Assembly: GCA_938036875.1 (NCBI GenBank)
Contig: CALHVX010000025.1
Location: 20,097-84,096, forward strand
Direction of reading: 5' to 3'
Origin: an uncultured Pseudomonadales bacterium
Lineage (GTDB): Bacteria; Pseudomonadota; Gammaproteobacteria; Pseudomonadales; Azotimanducaceae
DNA: 64,000 bases
Shown: positions 9,707 to 19,373 of the stretch, piece by piece
How positions within the stretch are numbered: position 1 is the stretch's first letter
Layout of the letters: each line of letters begins with the position of its first letter
Program-made: the position numbers and the translations under genes
Notes under the pieces: generated by a model
Databases searched by the model: none
What the model was told of the DNA's origin: nothing
Seen by the model: only the letters and a program-made list of their open reading frames with translations

Positions 9707-12388
9707 ATGCACCGCATTTGCGTTCATATAGAGCCTAACAATTCACAACATCCGATGACAGCGACTACTAGATATCATCTTGCAACTATTATGTGGCTCG
9801 CGTTAGCGGCTGTATGTGGTGTGGTTCTCACTCTTGCCGGTATTTATCTCTACCTAAGCCCGCAGCTTCCACCAGCCGAAAACTACCGCGAGGTCCGTTT
9901 AGAAACACCGCTTCGCGTGTACAGCAACGATGGTGCGTTGCTTGCTGAGTTTGGCGAGCGGCGCTCTATACCATTGCGTTTTGAAGAGATCCCAAAAGAC
10001 TTCATCAACGCGTTGCTAGACACCGAGGACAAACGTTTCTACGAACACAGCGGCATCGACTACATATCGCTGGCTAACGACTCCGTTCAGTTGCTGATGA
10101 ACCGCGGCGAGATAAAATCAGGCGCCAGCACAATCACAATGCAACTGTCGCGCAACATCTCGTTTTCGTTAGAGCAAACGTTCATCCGTAAGTTTAAAGA
10201 GATGTTGCTAGCCTTAAAGATTGAGCAAGCGCTGACCAAAGACGAGATTTTGGCGCTCTATATCAATGCTGTGCCATACGGCAAACGCGCCTACGGCGCG
10301 CAAGCGGCCGCTTACACCTATTACGGCAAGCCCTTAACCGAGTTGTCACTTGCACAACTCGCTATGTTGGCGGGCATACCTCAAGCACCCAGCGCAGGCA
10401 ATCCGGTCAACGGCCCAGAACGCGCGCTCCGGCGCCGCAACCTAGTCCTTACGCGGATGCTTGAGCAAGGTTCCATTACGCCAGCTCAACACGCCCAGGC
10501 AACGGCCGAACCAATGGCAGCACGAGTGCACGAACGCGAACTCGATGTGCCAGCGCCCTACGTTGCCGAATGGGTGCGCAGACAACTCATTGGCCGCTAT
10601 CCCGATCTCTACACGGCAGGCTACGAGGTTCACACAACCATCAAGTCCAACTTGCAGAAAAGCGCAACCAAATCCCTGCGCAAAGGCCTGATGGCATACG
10701 ATGAGAAGCACGGGTACCGCGGGCCTGAAGCAAACCTGCGCGACACAGAAACCAACACAACGCCTCCCGACAGCACAGACACCGCTAGCAACGCGTTGAT
10801 AGAGCTCGCCACCACAACGCTTGCCAAGACCAAAGTGGTTGGCGAGTTACAACCCGCCGTTGTGCTGGCCGTAGATGCCACGCAAGCCATTGCGCTGCTA
10901 GCGTCGGGTGAGCAAATCAGCTTGCCCATGGCCGCTATGGAATGGGCCAGACCATATGAGTCGGTCAACGTCAGAGGCCCTGCACCCACGGAACCCAGCG
11001 CCGTGGTTACGGTTGGCGATCTGATTCGGGTTATGCCCGGCACCTTAGCCCAAGAGATACGCAGCCCCAAAGAGCCGGAGGAAGGCGTTGAGCCAACCGA
11101 CCCGCTGCCTTGGGTTTTGACCCAAGTGCCAGAAGTTCAAGGCGCTTTAGTCTCGTTAGACCCCAATACCGGCGCGGTGGTTGCTCTGGAAGGCGGGTTC
11201 GACTTTGGGCTAAGCCAATTCAACCATGCACTGCAAGCCGCTCGCCAACCCGGGTCTAGCTTCAAACCTTTTGTCTACTCAGCAGCGCTAGCAAACAACG
11301 TGACGCCGGCTAGCATTTTTATGGACGCACCCCTGGTGTTTGAAGACGATGCTTTAGAAACCCAGTACCGACCGGACAACGACAACAAACGCTACAACGG
11401 CCCAACTCGCCTGCGCGAGGCTTTGTATCGGTCGATCAACCTTGTCTCCATTCGGGTAATGCTAAAAATTGGTGCACGCGCCGTGCTCAACCACATCAAA
11501 GACTTTGGGTTTGATACTCGCAACTTCCCAAAGAGCACCCAACTCGCCATCGGCGGTGGCAAAATGGCGGTGACCCCACTACAAAATGCAAGCGCCTACG
11601 CCGTGTTTGCTAACGGTGGCTATCGGGTCGAGCCTTACATTGTCGACCGTGTTATCGACAGCAGAGGCAAGCTGCTGCAGTCGGCAACCCCAATGCGCAT
11701 TTGCTCTGAATGTGAAGCACCAAAGCAAGAGCTAGAGCTAGGAGACGATGACGCCGACGGGCAATTGAGCCATTGTCCTGGCCAAACATCAGAAGAAGCC
11801 GCTGAACCCGATACAAACAAGAGCGCCAACGACGAGGTCCCAAGCACCGAAATTTTCACCGCCACAACAGAGCAGCAACCACAATTCGTTTGCGCTAATC
11901 GTGTACTAGATGCACGCAACGCCTACATCACCAACACGATGCTACGCGACGTTGTGCAACGCGGCACCGGGCGACGCGCTCGAGTACTGGAGCGTGCGGA
12001 TCTTGGTGGCAAGACGGGAACCACCAACGACGCAGCTGACACTTGGTTCAACGGGTTCTCTCAAGACTTGGTTAGCACTGTCTGGGTTGGCTTTAGCAAC
12101 TTTGATCCACTCGGCGCTCGCGCATACGGCAGCAACACGCCACTGCCTATCTGGGTTGACTACATGCGGACCGCACTAGCAGAGCAAGAAGCACGACCTC
12201 TTGCGCAACCACCAGGTGTCGTTGTTGTTAAGATCGATCCAGAAACTGGTGAAGCAGCCACACCAGGCCAACCCGGCACTATCTTTGAATACTTCTACGC
12301 CGAGAACGCGCCAAAAGTTCAAACGCAAAACGCCAGCCAACCTCGCAACGAGTCAGGTACTGACTTTAAGCCGATTGATATTTTTTAG
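9707..12388 (+). CDS. mrcA: Penicillin-binding protein 1A
   Basis: Bifunctional peptidoglycan synthase of up to 893 residues, anchored in the inner membrane by one N-terminal helix. The glycosyltransferase (GT51) domain shows EDKRFYEHSGID and GASTITMQLSRN. A PCB-OB-type insert follows. The transpeptidase domain has the SxxK motif SSFK at 517-520, SIN at 576-578 and KTG at 769-771. Between the last two motifs is an acidic stretch with four cysteines, beginning CSEC; E. coli PBP1a has CPEC at the same place. The ATG at 9707 is shown, but the in-frame ATG at 9755 (MTATTRYHLA) would also leave the membrane anchor intact, and neither has a strong ribosome-binding site. Confidence 0.95.
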   Translation: MHRICVHIEPNNSQHPMTATTRYHLATIMWLALAAVCGVVLTLAGIYLYLSPQLPPAENYREVRLETPLRVYSNDGALLAEFGERRSIPLRFEEIPKDFINALLDTEDKRFYEHSGIDYISLANDSVQLLMNRGEIKSGASTITMQLSRNISFSLEQTFIRKFKEMLLALKIEQALTKDEILALYINAVPYGKRAYGAQAAAYTYYGKPLTELSLAQLAMLAGIPQAPSAGNPVNGPERALRRRNLVLTRMLEQGSITPAQHAQATAEPMAARVHERELDVPAPYVAEWVRRQLIGRYPDLYTAGYEVHTTIKSNLQKSATKSLRKGLMAYDEKHGYRGPEANLRDTETNTTPPDSTDTASNALIELATTTLAKTKVVGELQPAVVLAVDATQAIALLASGEQISLPMAAMEWARPYESVNVRGPAPTEPSAVVTVGDLIRVMPGTLAQEIRSPKEPEEGVEPTDPLPWVLTQVPEVQGALVSLDPNTGAVVALEGGFDFGLSQFNHALQAARQPGSSFKPFVYSAALANNVTPASIFMDAPLVFEDDALETQYRPDNDNKRYNGPTRLREALYRSINLVSIRVMLKIGARAVLNHIKDFGFDTRNFPKSTQLAIGGGKMAVTPLQNASAYAVFANGGYRVEPYIVDRVIDSRGKLLQSATPMRICSECEAPKQELELGDDDADGQLSHCPGQTSEEAAEPDTNKSANDEVPSTEIFTATTEQQPQFVCANRVLDARNAYITNTMLRDVVQRGTGRRARVLERADLGGKTGTTNDAADTWFNGFSQDLVSTVWVGFSNFDPLGARAYGSNTPLPIWVDYMRTALAEQEARPLAQPPGVVVVKIDPETGEAATPGQPGTIFEYFYAENAPKVQTQNASQPRNESGTDFKPIDIF

Positions 12389-12405
12389 ATCCGAAGCTAA
12401 CCGAA

Positions 12406-13890
12406 CTACTGGATGAGCTTGATGCGGTCGCCCGCGCGAGGCTCACCGTTTGGATGGTGCCCATTGAGCAACCTTAAGATTCCTTCACCATCACCTTGGA
12501 TGGACGCTTTGGCAGCCAAGCTTCGATAAGTATCACCAGGCTTGGCGGTAATCACCTTAATGCTCTGATGGTTGGCCACCCGTAAATCTGCCGGCGTCAT
12601 GGTGCGCAACGACTGCAAGGTTTGGTCAAAGCCTGTTTTAAACTGCTCCAAATCGCCGTTTGCACCTACCTCACCTTGAAACACATAGACGCTAGTATCT
12701 TTGTAGACCACCGCAATCTTTCGAAGCTGGGTGCCACCGGCTGCCACTTTGATCTCCCCAACAAAAGCCTTAGAGCCGTTTACCTCGATGGCCGTGCCAT
12801 TGATGACATCGTCACGACGCAGGGTCTTTTTTATGTACTCTTCTGGCGACTGCTCTTCTGTTGGCGGATTCTGCCGCTGCAGCGTGATGCGCGCATCGGT
12901 GGTTCGACTCATCACTTCGGCGGCGCTGTTGTTTACGCTCCAGTCTTTAGGAAAGGTCACCACTACCCGCAAGCTGCCGTTGTAGTACACGCCATCTTTG
13001 ACCAAACCGGTTGCCGCTTCATCTCCGTACACCAAACCATCCATCAACGCCCAAAAATCTCCGGCCGGCTCCGCTAGCAGATCGGGCATTAGGTGCAGCG
13101 ATTGTTGCACCAGCTCGTGCAAGCGTTTGTCGTTCTTTGGGTGGGTGGTTGATAAACCATGGTAAACGGTTGGCCGCGCGCTCACCGACTTTTGATACAG
13201 CTCGTTATCTTTGAGGGTTTGGATCGCCTCGATCATAGCGTGCGGGTTGTAGCCGGCACGGGTCAAAAAGTTTGCGCTGTACTCATCAGATTCCAGCTCA
13301 TTGGCTCGGCCGTAACCTGCTTGCACGGTGCCGGCTAAGGTATTGGTTAAATCCCAGATGGCCGTTGTGCCGGTTGCCAGTGCACCTAGCCAGCCGCCGA
13401 TCTCTGAAAGAAACCCGTTACGCCTGCGCTTGGAGCTGTGTTTTCCAATCACGTGACCAATCTCGTGTCCGATGACGGCGGCCAACTCATCTTCTGAGCG
13501 CATCAGGCCGATCAAGCCTCGGTTAACAAAAATAAATTCATCACCGTAAGTAAACGCATTCACCGCCGGGTTATCTGTCACCACAAAGGTGTAGTTGCGC
13601 CCAGCGTGGCTGCTCTGCGCAACCAAACGCTCACCAATGGCGGTGACATAGTCTTGCCAAGCATCATCGCTGTAGATGAGCTCTTTTTCGCGCATCTCTT
13701 GATACACCTTAGCGCCAGGGCCTGCCCAAGCTGGTCCACTCAAACTGCCAACAATGAGCAGCACACCCAGCAGGTTCAAGCCGGTCCACACCGAGCGCTT
13801 TTGAGCCAGCCGACCACCACCAGACGATGCCAACCCGGTGCTCAACCTTCGATGATAAGTTTCGGTTCTGCGCAAACTAGCCTCAAACAA
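12406..13890 (-). CDS. M48 family periplasmic metalloprotease
   Basis: Zinc metallopeptidase of up to 494 residues. The catalytic HEIGH motif is at 142-146, and the downstream glutamate lies in ANELESDEYS near 195. This is the layout of M48 'Oma1/BepA-like' proteases acting on envelope proteins. A hydrophobic signal sequence (LNLLGVLLIVGSLSGPAWA) ends near residue 56. The C-terminal 45 residues (KPGDTYRSLAAK to AGDRIKLIQ) look like a LysM-type wall-binding module. Unlike BepA no TPR repeats are apparent. The longest frame starts at TTG, so the true start is uncertain; a GTG within RSVWTG is an alternative. It converges on the PBP1a gene with 17 bp between stops. Confidence 0.85.
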   Translation of the reverse strand: MFEASLRRTETYHRRLSTGLASSGGGRLAQKRSVWTGLNLLGVLLIVGSLSGPAWAGPGAKVYQEMREKELIYSDDAWQDYVTAIGERLVAQSSHAGRNYTFVVTDNPAVNAFTYGDEFIFVNRGLIGLMRSEDELAAVIGHEIGHVIGKHSSKRRRNGFLSEIGGWLGALATGTTAIWDLTNTLAGTVQAGYGRANELESDEYSANFLTRAGYNPHAMIEAIQTLKDNELYQKSVSARPTVYHGLSTTHPKNDKRLHELVQQSLHLMPDLLAEPAGDFWALMDGLVYGDEAATGLVKDGVYYNGSLRVVVTFPKDWSVNNSAAEVMSRTTDARITLQRQNPPTEEQSPEEYIKKTLRRDDVINGTAIEVNGSKAFVGEIKVAAGGTQLRKIAVVYKDTSVYVFQGEVGANGDLEQFKTGFDQTLQSLRTMTPADLRVANHQSIKVITAKPGDTYRSLAAKASIQGDGEGILRLLNGHHPNGEPRAGDRIKLIQ

Positions 13891-14012
13891 ATTTCACTCT
13901 TCTATAGACCCCAGAATATGCCTGGGTTCCGCTGAATTTGCGATGAACAAAGGGTCACACCGGCCCTAGCAACCACGTAGAATGGGCGTTTTCAGGGTCT
14001 GGGGAGACCAAC

Positions 14013-15998
14013 ATGCGCCATTCACTATCCATTGCAGCCCTTGCTGCAATAGGCACCTTGCTAGTAGTCACTGGCTGTTCAGAGCCCAATAAACCAGCTA
14101 CCTCCACACCAAGCGCTGCCGCTGGCGGCGTGCCTACCGAGGCACAAAGCCGCGACCGCTGCAGCAACTTTACCGCCACCCGCCAGCCTTTGTTCGGCGA
14201 CCTGCACGTCCATACCAGCTTATCTTTTGATGCAGCGGCGAATAGCACTGGCGCCACACCAGCAGACGCCCAGCGTTACGCCCAAGGTGAAGCAATCCCC
14301 TTCTTCCCTATCAACGACGCCGGTAAACCCATAGGCACCGCCCAAATTGATCGACCGTTGGACTTCTTGGCCGTTACCGATCACGGCGAGTTCCTAGGGG
14401 AAAGGGCTCTATGCCGCACCCCGGGCTCGCCGGTGTATGACGGCACCTTTTGCACCAACTTTAGAGCCGACCAACGCCAAGGCATGATGATGCTGGGCAC
14501 TGTGATCACCACCGAGACCCCCAAGCGCATCGCGGCGGTCTGCGGTGAGGACGGCAGCAACTGCCCTGAGTTTGCAAAAGGCCCATGGCAAGAGGTTCAA
14601 GATGCAGCCAACACCGCAAACACCCCCTGCGAATTCACCAGCTTTGTCGCCTACGAGTACACGGGCACACCGGGAACCTCCAACTACCATCGCAACGTGA
14701 TTTTTCGCGATGAAAACGTACCTGGCGCACCGGTTAGCTATGTTGAAGCCCCGATCGACAGCAAACTCTGGGCAGGCCTGGAAGCGGTTTGTCTGGAGGC
14801 CGACGGCTGTGACTACCTGACCATCCCCCATAACACCAACCTGGCAAACGGCCGTATGGCCCCCTATCGCAAGCTGCCGGACACCACCGCCGCTAAACAA
14901 GCCTATGCAGCCGCCCGCTTACGCCGCGAGCCGATCATGGAGATATTCCAACACAAAGGCAGCTCAGAGTGTGTCAACGGTCTGAGCAGCATCTTTGGTG
15001 CACCGGACGAACTCTGCGACATCGAAGCCGTGCGGCGCATGGGCGAAGAGAAAACCTACGCCACGCGGACCTTGAAAGACGGCGAGCTGGAGCTAGGCCA
15101 AGCCTCTGAGATCACCTCCGAATGTAAGCCCAACGAAGTGGGCGCCAACGGCATGTTAGGTGCAGGCTGCATCCACCCTACGGACTTCCAACGTTCCGCC
15201 TTGTTAGTTGGGCTGGTTGAGGAGCAAAAAATCGGCCTAAACCCCATTAAACTCGGCGTGATCGGATCAACCGATACCCACACCGCAACGGCGGGCGGCG
15301 TTACCGAATCCACTTGGGGCGGCGCGGTCACCGGCGAAGCCAACCCAGCAGAGCGTTTGCAGCCCGGCTTGCTAACCTCAGGCATCGACGGCAACCCCGG
15401 TGGCTTGGCCGGCATTTGGGCCACCGAAAACACGCGCAACGCTGTGTTTGACGCCATGCTTCGCCGGGAAGTGTTTGGCACCTCCGGTCCACGCATTGTG
15501 CCTCGCTTGTTTGCTGCCTGGGACTTGGCTCCAGATCTGTGTGATAACACTGACCGCGACCAAATTGCAGATGCCGCTGGGGTCCCCATGGGGGGCGATC
15601 TAACGGCGCCAGCCGCCAAAGCAGAAGGCCAAAGCGGACCTTCTTTTCTGGCCCACGCTAGCAAAGACCCTGCAGGTCGGGATCTCACCGAGCTTCATCT
15701 AATCAAAGGTTGGATCGGTGCAAACGGTGAGATGACCACCAAGGTCATTGAGTTGGCCAACGCGGCCACGGGTGCAAACGCACTATGTGCGGTGTACACC
15801 GATCCAGAGTTTGATCCAAAGCTATCGGCTTACTACTACCTCAGAGCGGTTGAGGGTGAATCGCCGCGCTGGCATACCTTTGACTGCAAGCAGCTACCCG
15901 AAGAGGTTCAGCCAGAAGTTTGCCGGTCAGAGCAATACCCAAAGATGATTCGTGAGATGGCTTGGACATCACCCATTTGGTACGAGCGCATCCAATAG
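14013..15998 (+). CDS. DUF3604 domain lipoprotein
   Basis: Secreted lipoprotein of 661 residues with signal peptide and lipobox ending VVTGC at Cys22. The mature part begins with the DUF3604 hallmark LFGDLHVHTSLSFD (about 60-73), whose paired histidines resemble the metal-binding start of PHP-type phosphoesterases. Further His/Asp-rich motifs are DFLAVTDHGEFLGER, LTIPHNTN and GVIGSTDTHTA, consistent with a metal centre. The substrate is unknown; the family is widespread in marine bacteria and has no agreed function to my knowledge. GGGGAGA precedes the ATG. It stands alone, facing rpmE across a bidirectional terminator. Confidence 0.88.
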   Translation: MRHSLSIAALAAIGTLLVVTGCSEPNKPATSTPSAAAGGVPTEAQSRDRCSNFTATRQPLFGDLHVHTSLSFDAAANSTGATPADAQRYAQGEAIPFFPINDAGKPIGTAQIDRPLDFLAVTDHGEFLGERALCRTPGSPVYDGTFCTNFRADQRQGMMMLGTVITTETPKRIAAVCGEDGSNCPEFAKGPWQEVQDAANTANTPCEFTSFVAYEYTGTPGTSNYHRNVIFRDENVPGAPVSYVEAPIDSKLWAGLEAVCLEADGCDYLTIPHNTNLANGRMAPYRKLPDTTAAKQAYAAARLRREPIMEIFQHKGSSECVNGLSSIFGAPDELCDIEAVRRMGEEKTYATRTLKDGELELGQASEITSECKPNEVGANGMLGAGCIHPTDFQRSALLVGLVEEQKIGLNPIKLGVIGSTDTHTATAGGVTESTWGGAVTGEANPAERLQPGLLTSGIDGNPGGLAGIWATENTRNAVFDAMLRREVFGTSGPRIVPRLFAAWDLAPDLCDNTDRDQIADAAGVPMGGDLTAPAAKAEGQSGPSFLAHASKDPAGRDLTELHLIKGWIGANGEMTTKVIELANAATGANALCAVYTDPEFDPKLSAYYYLRAVEGESPRWHTFDCKQLPEEVQPEVCRSEQYPKMIREMAWTSPIWYERIQ

Positions 15999-16031
15999 CA
16001 ACAGCCTTGCACCAAGTAAAAAGCCACCCAC

Positions 16032-16063
16032 AAAAAAGCCCCGCCATCTGGCAGGGCTTTTTT
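16032..16063. terminator. Bidirectional terminator between the DUF3604 gene and rpmE
   Basis: AAAAAAGCCC at 16032-16041 pairs with GGGCTTTTTT at 16054-16063. The inner part adds GCC/GGC around an ATCT loop, with one mismatch. The A-run on one side and T-run on the other make it usable from both strands by the two converging genes. Confidence 0.9.
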
Positions 16064-16085
16064 GATCCAGCGAGGACGTGCCTTG

Positions 16086-16328
16086 TTAGCTTTCGGCTGG
16101 TGCGTCTTCCGCTTTGGCAGTTGTCGAGCGGCTGGTGAAACGCTTACGGAAGCGTTCAACTCGGCCACCAGAATCTAGAATCTTCTGTTTACCCGTATAA
16201 AACGGATGGCAAGCCGAGCACACATCCAAGTGAATATCTTCACAGAGGGTGGAGCGTGTCTCGATAACATTACCGCAGCTACAGGTCGCTTTGATCTCGC
16301 TGTACTGGGGATGGATTTCCGGTTTCAT
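16086..16328 (-). CDS. rpmE: Ribosomal protein L31, zinc-binding type
   Basis: Large-subunit ribosomal protein of 80 residues. The four zinc cysteines are at 16, 18, 37 and 40 (CSC and CSAC), so this is the zinc-containing paralogue, not the zinc-free one induced under zinc starvation. The FYTGKQK motif is conserved. The C-terminal Ser/Ala/Glu tail is slightly longer than in E. coli. Divergent from priA, as in many gammaproteobacteria. Confidence 0.97.
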   Translation of the reverse strand: MKPEIHPQYSEIKATCSCGNVIETRSTLCEDIHLDVCSACHPFYTGKQKILDSGGRVERFRKRFTSRSTTAKAEDAPAES

Positions 16329-16451
16329 AGTTACTGACTCCTCAAGGGGCGCGAAGTCTACCAGAAGCTAGATATGGAGCAAGTATCCGCACAAGATTCA
16401 CCCCACAGATTCGCTCTACTGGGCCCTAGCTTGGAGTAATATCTGCGCCCC

Positions 16452-18716
16452 ATGCCCAAAAATGACCTAATCAGTGCCCTAACCAGCCCCCTGGCTGAGG
16501 AGGGTACAGCCGAGCAGCCCAGCAGAACCCTAGTCCGGGTCGCTTTGCCCGTGCCTGTGCATACCTTGTTTGACTATTTTGTCCCCTCTGATCAGGTTCA
16601 GCCCGAGCTAGGCAGCCGGGTCAGCGTGCCCTTTGGGCCCCGCAAGCTGATTGGGGTCTGCGTTGCTCTCAACCCTAGCGACGCCCACCAAAAGCCACGC
16701 GCAATCCACAAGGTCCTAGACAGCAGCGCTTTGGTTGATGCCAACCTACGCGGCATGGCCCAGTGGTTGTCCGATTATTACCATCACCCGCTGGGAGAGG
16801 TTTACGCAACACTGCTACCGGGTGCCGCGCGCAAGGGCAGCCCAACCACCGCGCCCACCCAGCCGGCTTGGCAAGCCGATACAGCGCCGCAAGACCTAGC
16901 CCGAGCGCCAAAGCAACTGGCGCTCTATGAGTTTATTCGTCAAGCGAGTGCACCCGTTACCCGAGATACGCTAATCGCTAATGGCTTCAGCAGCGCCCTA
17001 CTCAATACCTTGACCAAACGCGGTGGTCTGACCAAAGTCGAAGTGCCCAAGAGCCCACCCGGGCAGCCAGCAGCGCCGGATACTTTGGAAACCCCGCTTA
17101 AGCTGAACAGCGAGCAAAACGCGGCGCTAACGGCTCTTCGAGCGAATACCGGCTATCGAACCATTTTGCTGGATGGCGTAACTGGTAGCGGAAAAACTGA
17201 GGTGTACCTGCAGTTCATCGCGGACATCATTGCCGGGGGCCAACAGGCGCTGGTCTTAGTGCCTGAGATTGCCCTCACCCCACAAACGGTGGGCCGCTTT
17301 CAGCGCCGCTTTGGCAATGCGGCAGCGCTGCATTCCCAGCTCGGTGACAATGAACGTTGGCAAATTTGGCTCGGCTGCCGGGACGGCAGCATTCCGGTTG
17401 TTATTGGGACCCGCTCAGCGGCGCTAACCCCCTTTGCCAACCTCGGGCTCATTGTGGTGGACGAAGAGCACGACGGTTCGTTTAAGCAAACGGATGGCTT
17501 GCGCTACTCAGCCCGAGATTTATCGGTTAAACGAGCGCACGATTTAGGGATACCTTTGCTGCTGGGCAGCGCTACCCCAGCGTTGGAGTCCTTATATAAC
17601 GCTAAGCAAGGTCGCTACCAACACCTGCATCTGACCGAAAGAGCGGGCGGCGCAGCCTTACCTACCTACCGCGTGCTCGACATTCGCGGGCAGCAGGCCA
17701 AAGACGGTATCAGCGAGCCATTGAAGCGGGTTATTCGCCAACACCTGGATGCAGGCAACCAAGCCTTGCTCTTCATCAATCGGCGCGGTTACTCACCCAG
17801 CCTGCTGTGCAACAGTTGCGGGGTGGCCTGCACTTGTGCGGATTGCGACCTCCCCATGACCTATCACCGCAAAACCGCACACCGCAACGCAGAGCATCTA
17901 GCCTGCCACCACTGTTCACGCCAACAAGGCATCCCCGAACAGTGCACCAGCTGCGGGCTTGCCGCGCTGCAGCCCGTGGGCGTTGGCACCCAACGTACAG
18001 AGCAAGGGGTAGCCGAGGCTTTTCCTGATGTCCCCATCTACCGCATCGATCGAGATACGGTGCGCAGCGCTAGAGCGTTAGAAGCCCAATTTGCCGCCAT
18101 TCGAGGGGGGCAACCGGCCTTGCTCGTCGGCACCCAAATGCTCGCCAAAGGCCATCACTTTCCAGATGTCACCTTGGTTGGTGTGCTCAACGCTGATGCG
18201 GGCTTTGCGTCTGCAGACTTTCGTGCGCCTGAGCGGACCGCAGCGCTAATAGTCCAGGTTGCTGGGCGCGCGGGTCGCGAAGAGAAAAAAGGTGAGGTTT
18301 GGATTCAAACCATGCAACCCGAAAGCCCCATGCTGCAAGCTCTGGTTACCGAAGGTTACTCCGGCTTCGCAGCCCGGGAGCTGGCGCAACGCAGCGCTGC
18401 AGGGTTACCGCCGGCCGCCTACATGACGCTAGTCAGGGCGGAAAGCGAAGACGCCAACATTGCTGGACAGTTTTTGACCCAGCTTGCTGCCCAGCTCACC
18501 CAGCAAGCGGCTCAAGCAGAGCTGACCCAAGTGCAAATTATGGGACCGGTACCGGCACCTATACCGCGGGTTAGTGGACGCATACGCCTCCAGCTACTCA
18601 TCCTGAGCGACGAACGCCGCAGCTTGCATCGCCTCTTAACCGGTTTGCGCGACGCACCCAAGACGCCAAGCAACCTGCGCTGGTCTGTTGATGTCGATCC
18701 CTATGATGCCTTTTAG
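16452..18716 (+). CDS. priA: Primosomal replication helicase PriA
   Basis: Superfamily 2 helicase of 754 residues that reloads the replisome at stalled forks. The N-terminal DNA-binding domain holds VHTLFDYFVP and VPFGPRKLIGVCV. Walker A GVTGSGKT is at 242-249 and the DEEH box at 337-340. A zinc-binding region with paired cysteines (CNSCGVACTCADC, CHHC, CTSC) lies at about 455-510, and the helicase C-terminal motifs VGTQMLAKGHHFPDV and QVAGRAGR follow. All are intact. The gene is followed 35 bp later by an FtsN-like gene. Confidence 0.97.
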   Translation: MPKNDLISALTSPLAEEGTAEQPSRTLVRVALPVPVHTLFDYFVPSDQVQPELGSRVSVPFGPRKLIGVCVALNPSDAHQKPRAIHKVLDSSALVDANLRGMAQWLSDYYHHPLGEVYATLLPGAARKGSPTTAPTQPAWQADTAPQDLARAPKQLALYEFIRQASAPVTRDTLIANGFSSALLNTLTKRGGLTKVEVPKSPPGQPAAPDTLETPLKLNSEQNAALTALRANTGYRTILLDGVTGSGKTEVYLQFIADIIAGGQQALVLVPEIALTPQTVGRFQRRFGNAAALHSQLGDNERWQIWLGCRDGSIPVVIGTRSAALTPFANLGLIVVDEEHDGSFKQTDGLRYSARDLSVKRAHDLGIPLLLGSATPALESLYNAKQGRYQHLHLTERAGGAALPTYRVLDIRGQQAKDGISEPLKRVIRQHLDAGNQALLFINRRGYSPSLLCNSCGVACTCADCDLPMTYHRKTAHRNAEHLACHHCSRQQGIPEQCTSCGLAALQPVGVGTQRTEQGVAEAFPDVPIYRIDRDTVRSARALEAQFAAIRGGQPALLVGTQMLAKGHHFPDVTLVGVLNADAGFASADFRAPERTAALIVQVAGRAGREEKKGEVWIQTMQPESPMLQALVTEGYSGFAARELAQRSAAGLPPAAYMTLVRAESEDANIAGQFLTQLAAQLTQQAAQAELTQVQIMGPVPAPIPRVSGRIRLQLLILSDERRSLHRLLTGLRDAPKTPSNLRWSVDVDPYDAF

Positions 18717-18751
18717 ATGCGTTCTACAGACAGCTTCCCTATGATGCGCGC

Positions 18752-19345
18752 ATGCGAAAAGACTTTGCCAACAGCAGTGCCCGTAAACAGCCCGCCCGCA
18801 AAGGGGCAGCTAAGAAAGGCCGCAAAAAGCAGGCGCCAAGCCGTTGGTTTCACGCACCAAGCTTTAGCGGTGGCATGATTTTGGGGGCACTGCTGGTCTT
18901 GGGTGGTGCGTACCTGCCCGAGCTACTGCCTTATGTGCTGCCAAAGGATACTCAAGGTAGCGTTGCCAGCAACAATCCAGCAAGCACTCCGGAACCCCAG
19001 GTCACCTTCGAATTTGATGACATGTTGCGCAATGACGAGGTTGATGCAGATGGCAGCCTGTACGTCGATCCAAGCGTGGCGGCGCAGGCAAAGGCAAATC
19101 CAGATGAGTATCTTTTGCAGGCTGCCTCATTCCGAGAAGGGGATGATGCCGATACGCTGCGAGCAAGCCTGCTGCTAGACAACATGCCAGCCGCCACCGA
19201 CATAGTGTCATTGGCTTCTGGTCGCTGGTATCGAGTGACCGTTGGGCCTTTCGCCTCACGCACTCAAGCACAACGTGCGGTTACCGAGCTACGCGAGCGC
19301 AACTTATCCCCCATGTGGATCAAGCGCAAAGTTGACCCCAACTAA
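18752..19345 (+). CDS. FtsN-like SPOR-domain cell division protein
   Basis: Bitopic inner-membrane protein of 197 residues. A very basic cytoplasmic N-terminus (about 32 residues) precedes a transmembrane helix at about 39-58, a short linker and a C-terminal SPOR domain (about 118-193, with EYLLQAASF and YRVTVGPFASRTQAQRAV). Position between priA and hslV is that of FtsN or its short relatives in gammaproteobacteria. It is shorter than E. coli FtsN (319 residues), with a reduced linker. SPOR binding to septal peptidoglycan is family knowledge; the FtsN role is inferred from context. Confidence 0.8.
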   Translation: MRKDFANSSARKQPARKGAAKKGRKKQAPSRWFHAPSFSGGMILGALLVLGGAYLPELLPYVLPKDTQGSVASNNPASTPEPQVTFEFDDMLRNDEVDADGSLYVDPSVAAQAKANPDEYLLQAASFREGDDADTLRASLLLDNMPAATDIVSLASGRWYRVTVGPFASRTQAQRAVTELRERNLSPMWIKRKVDPN

Positions 19346-19373
19346 ACGGATACACCAAACGGAACCCTAGGCA

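Noticed and set aside
15056..15688. 210-codon minus-strand frame inside the DUF3604 gene
   Set aside because: It is a shadow of the plus-strand gene, whose motifs and codon pattern are clear.
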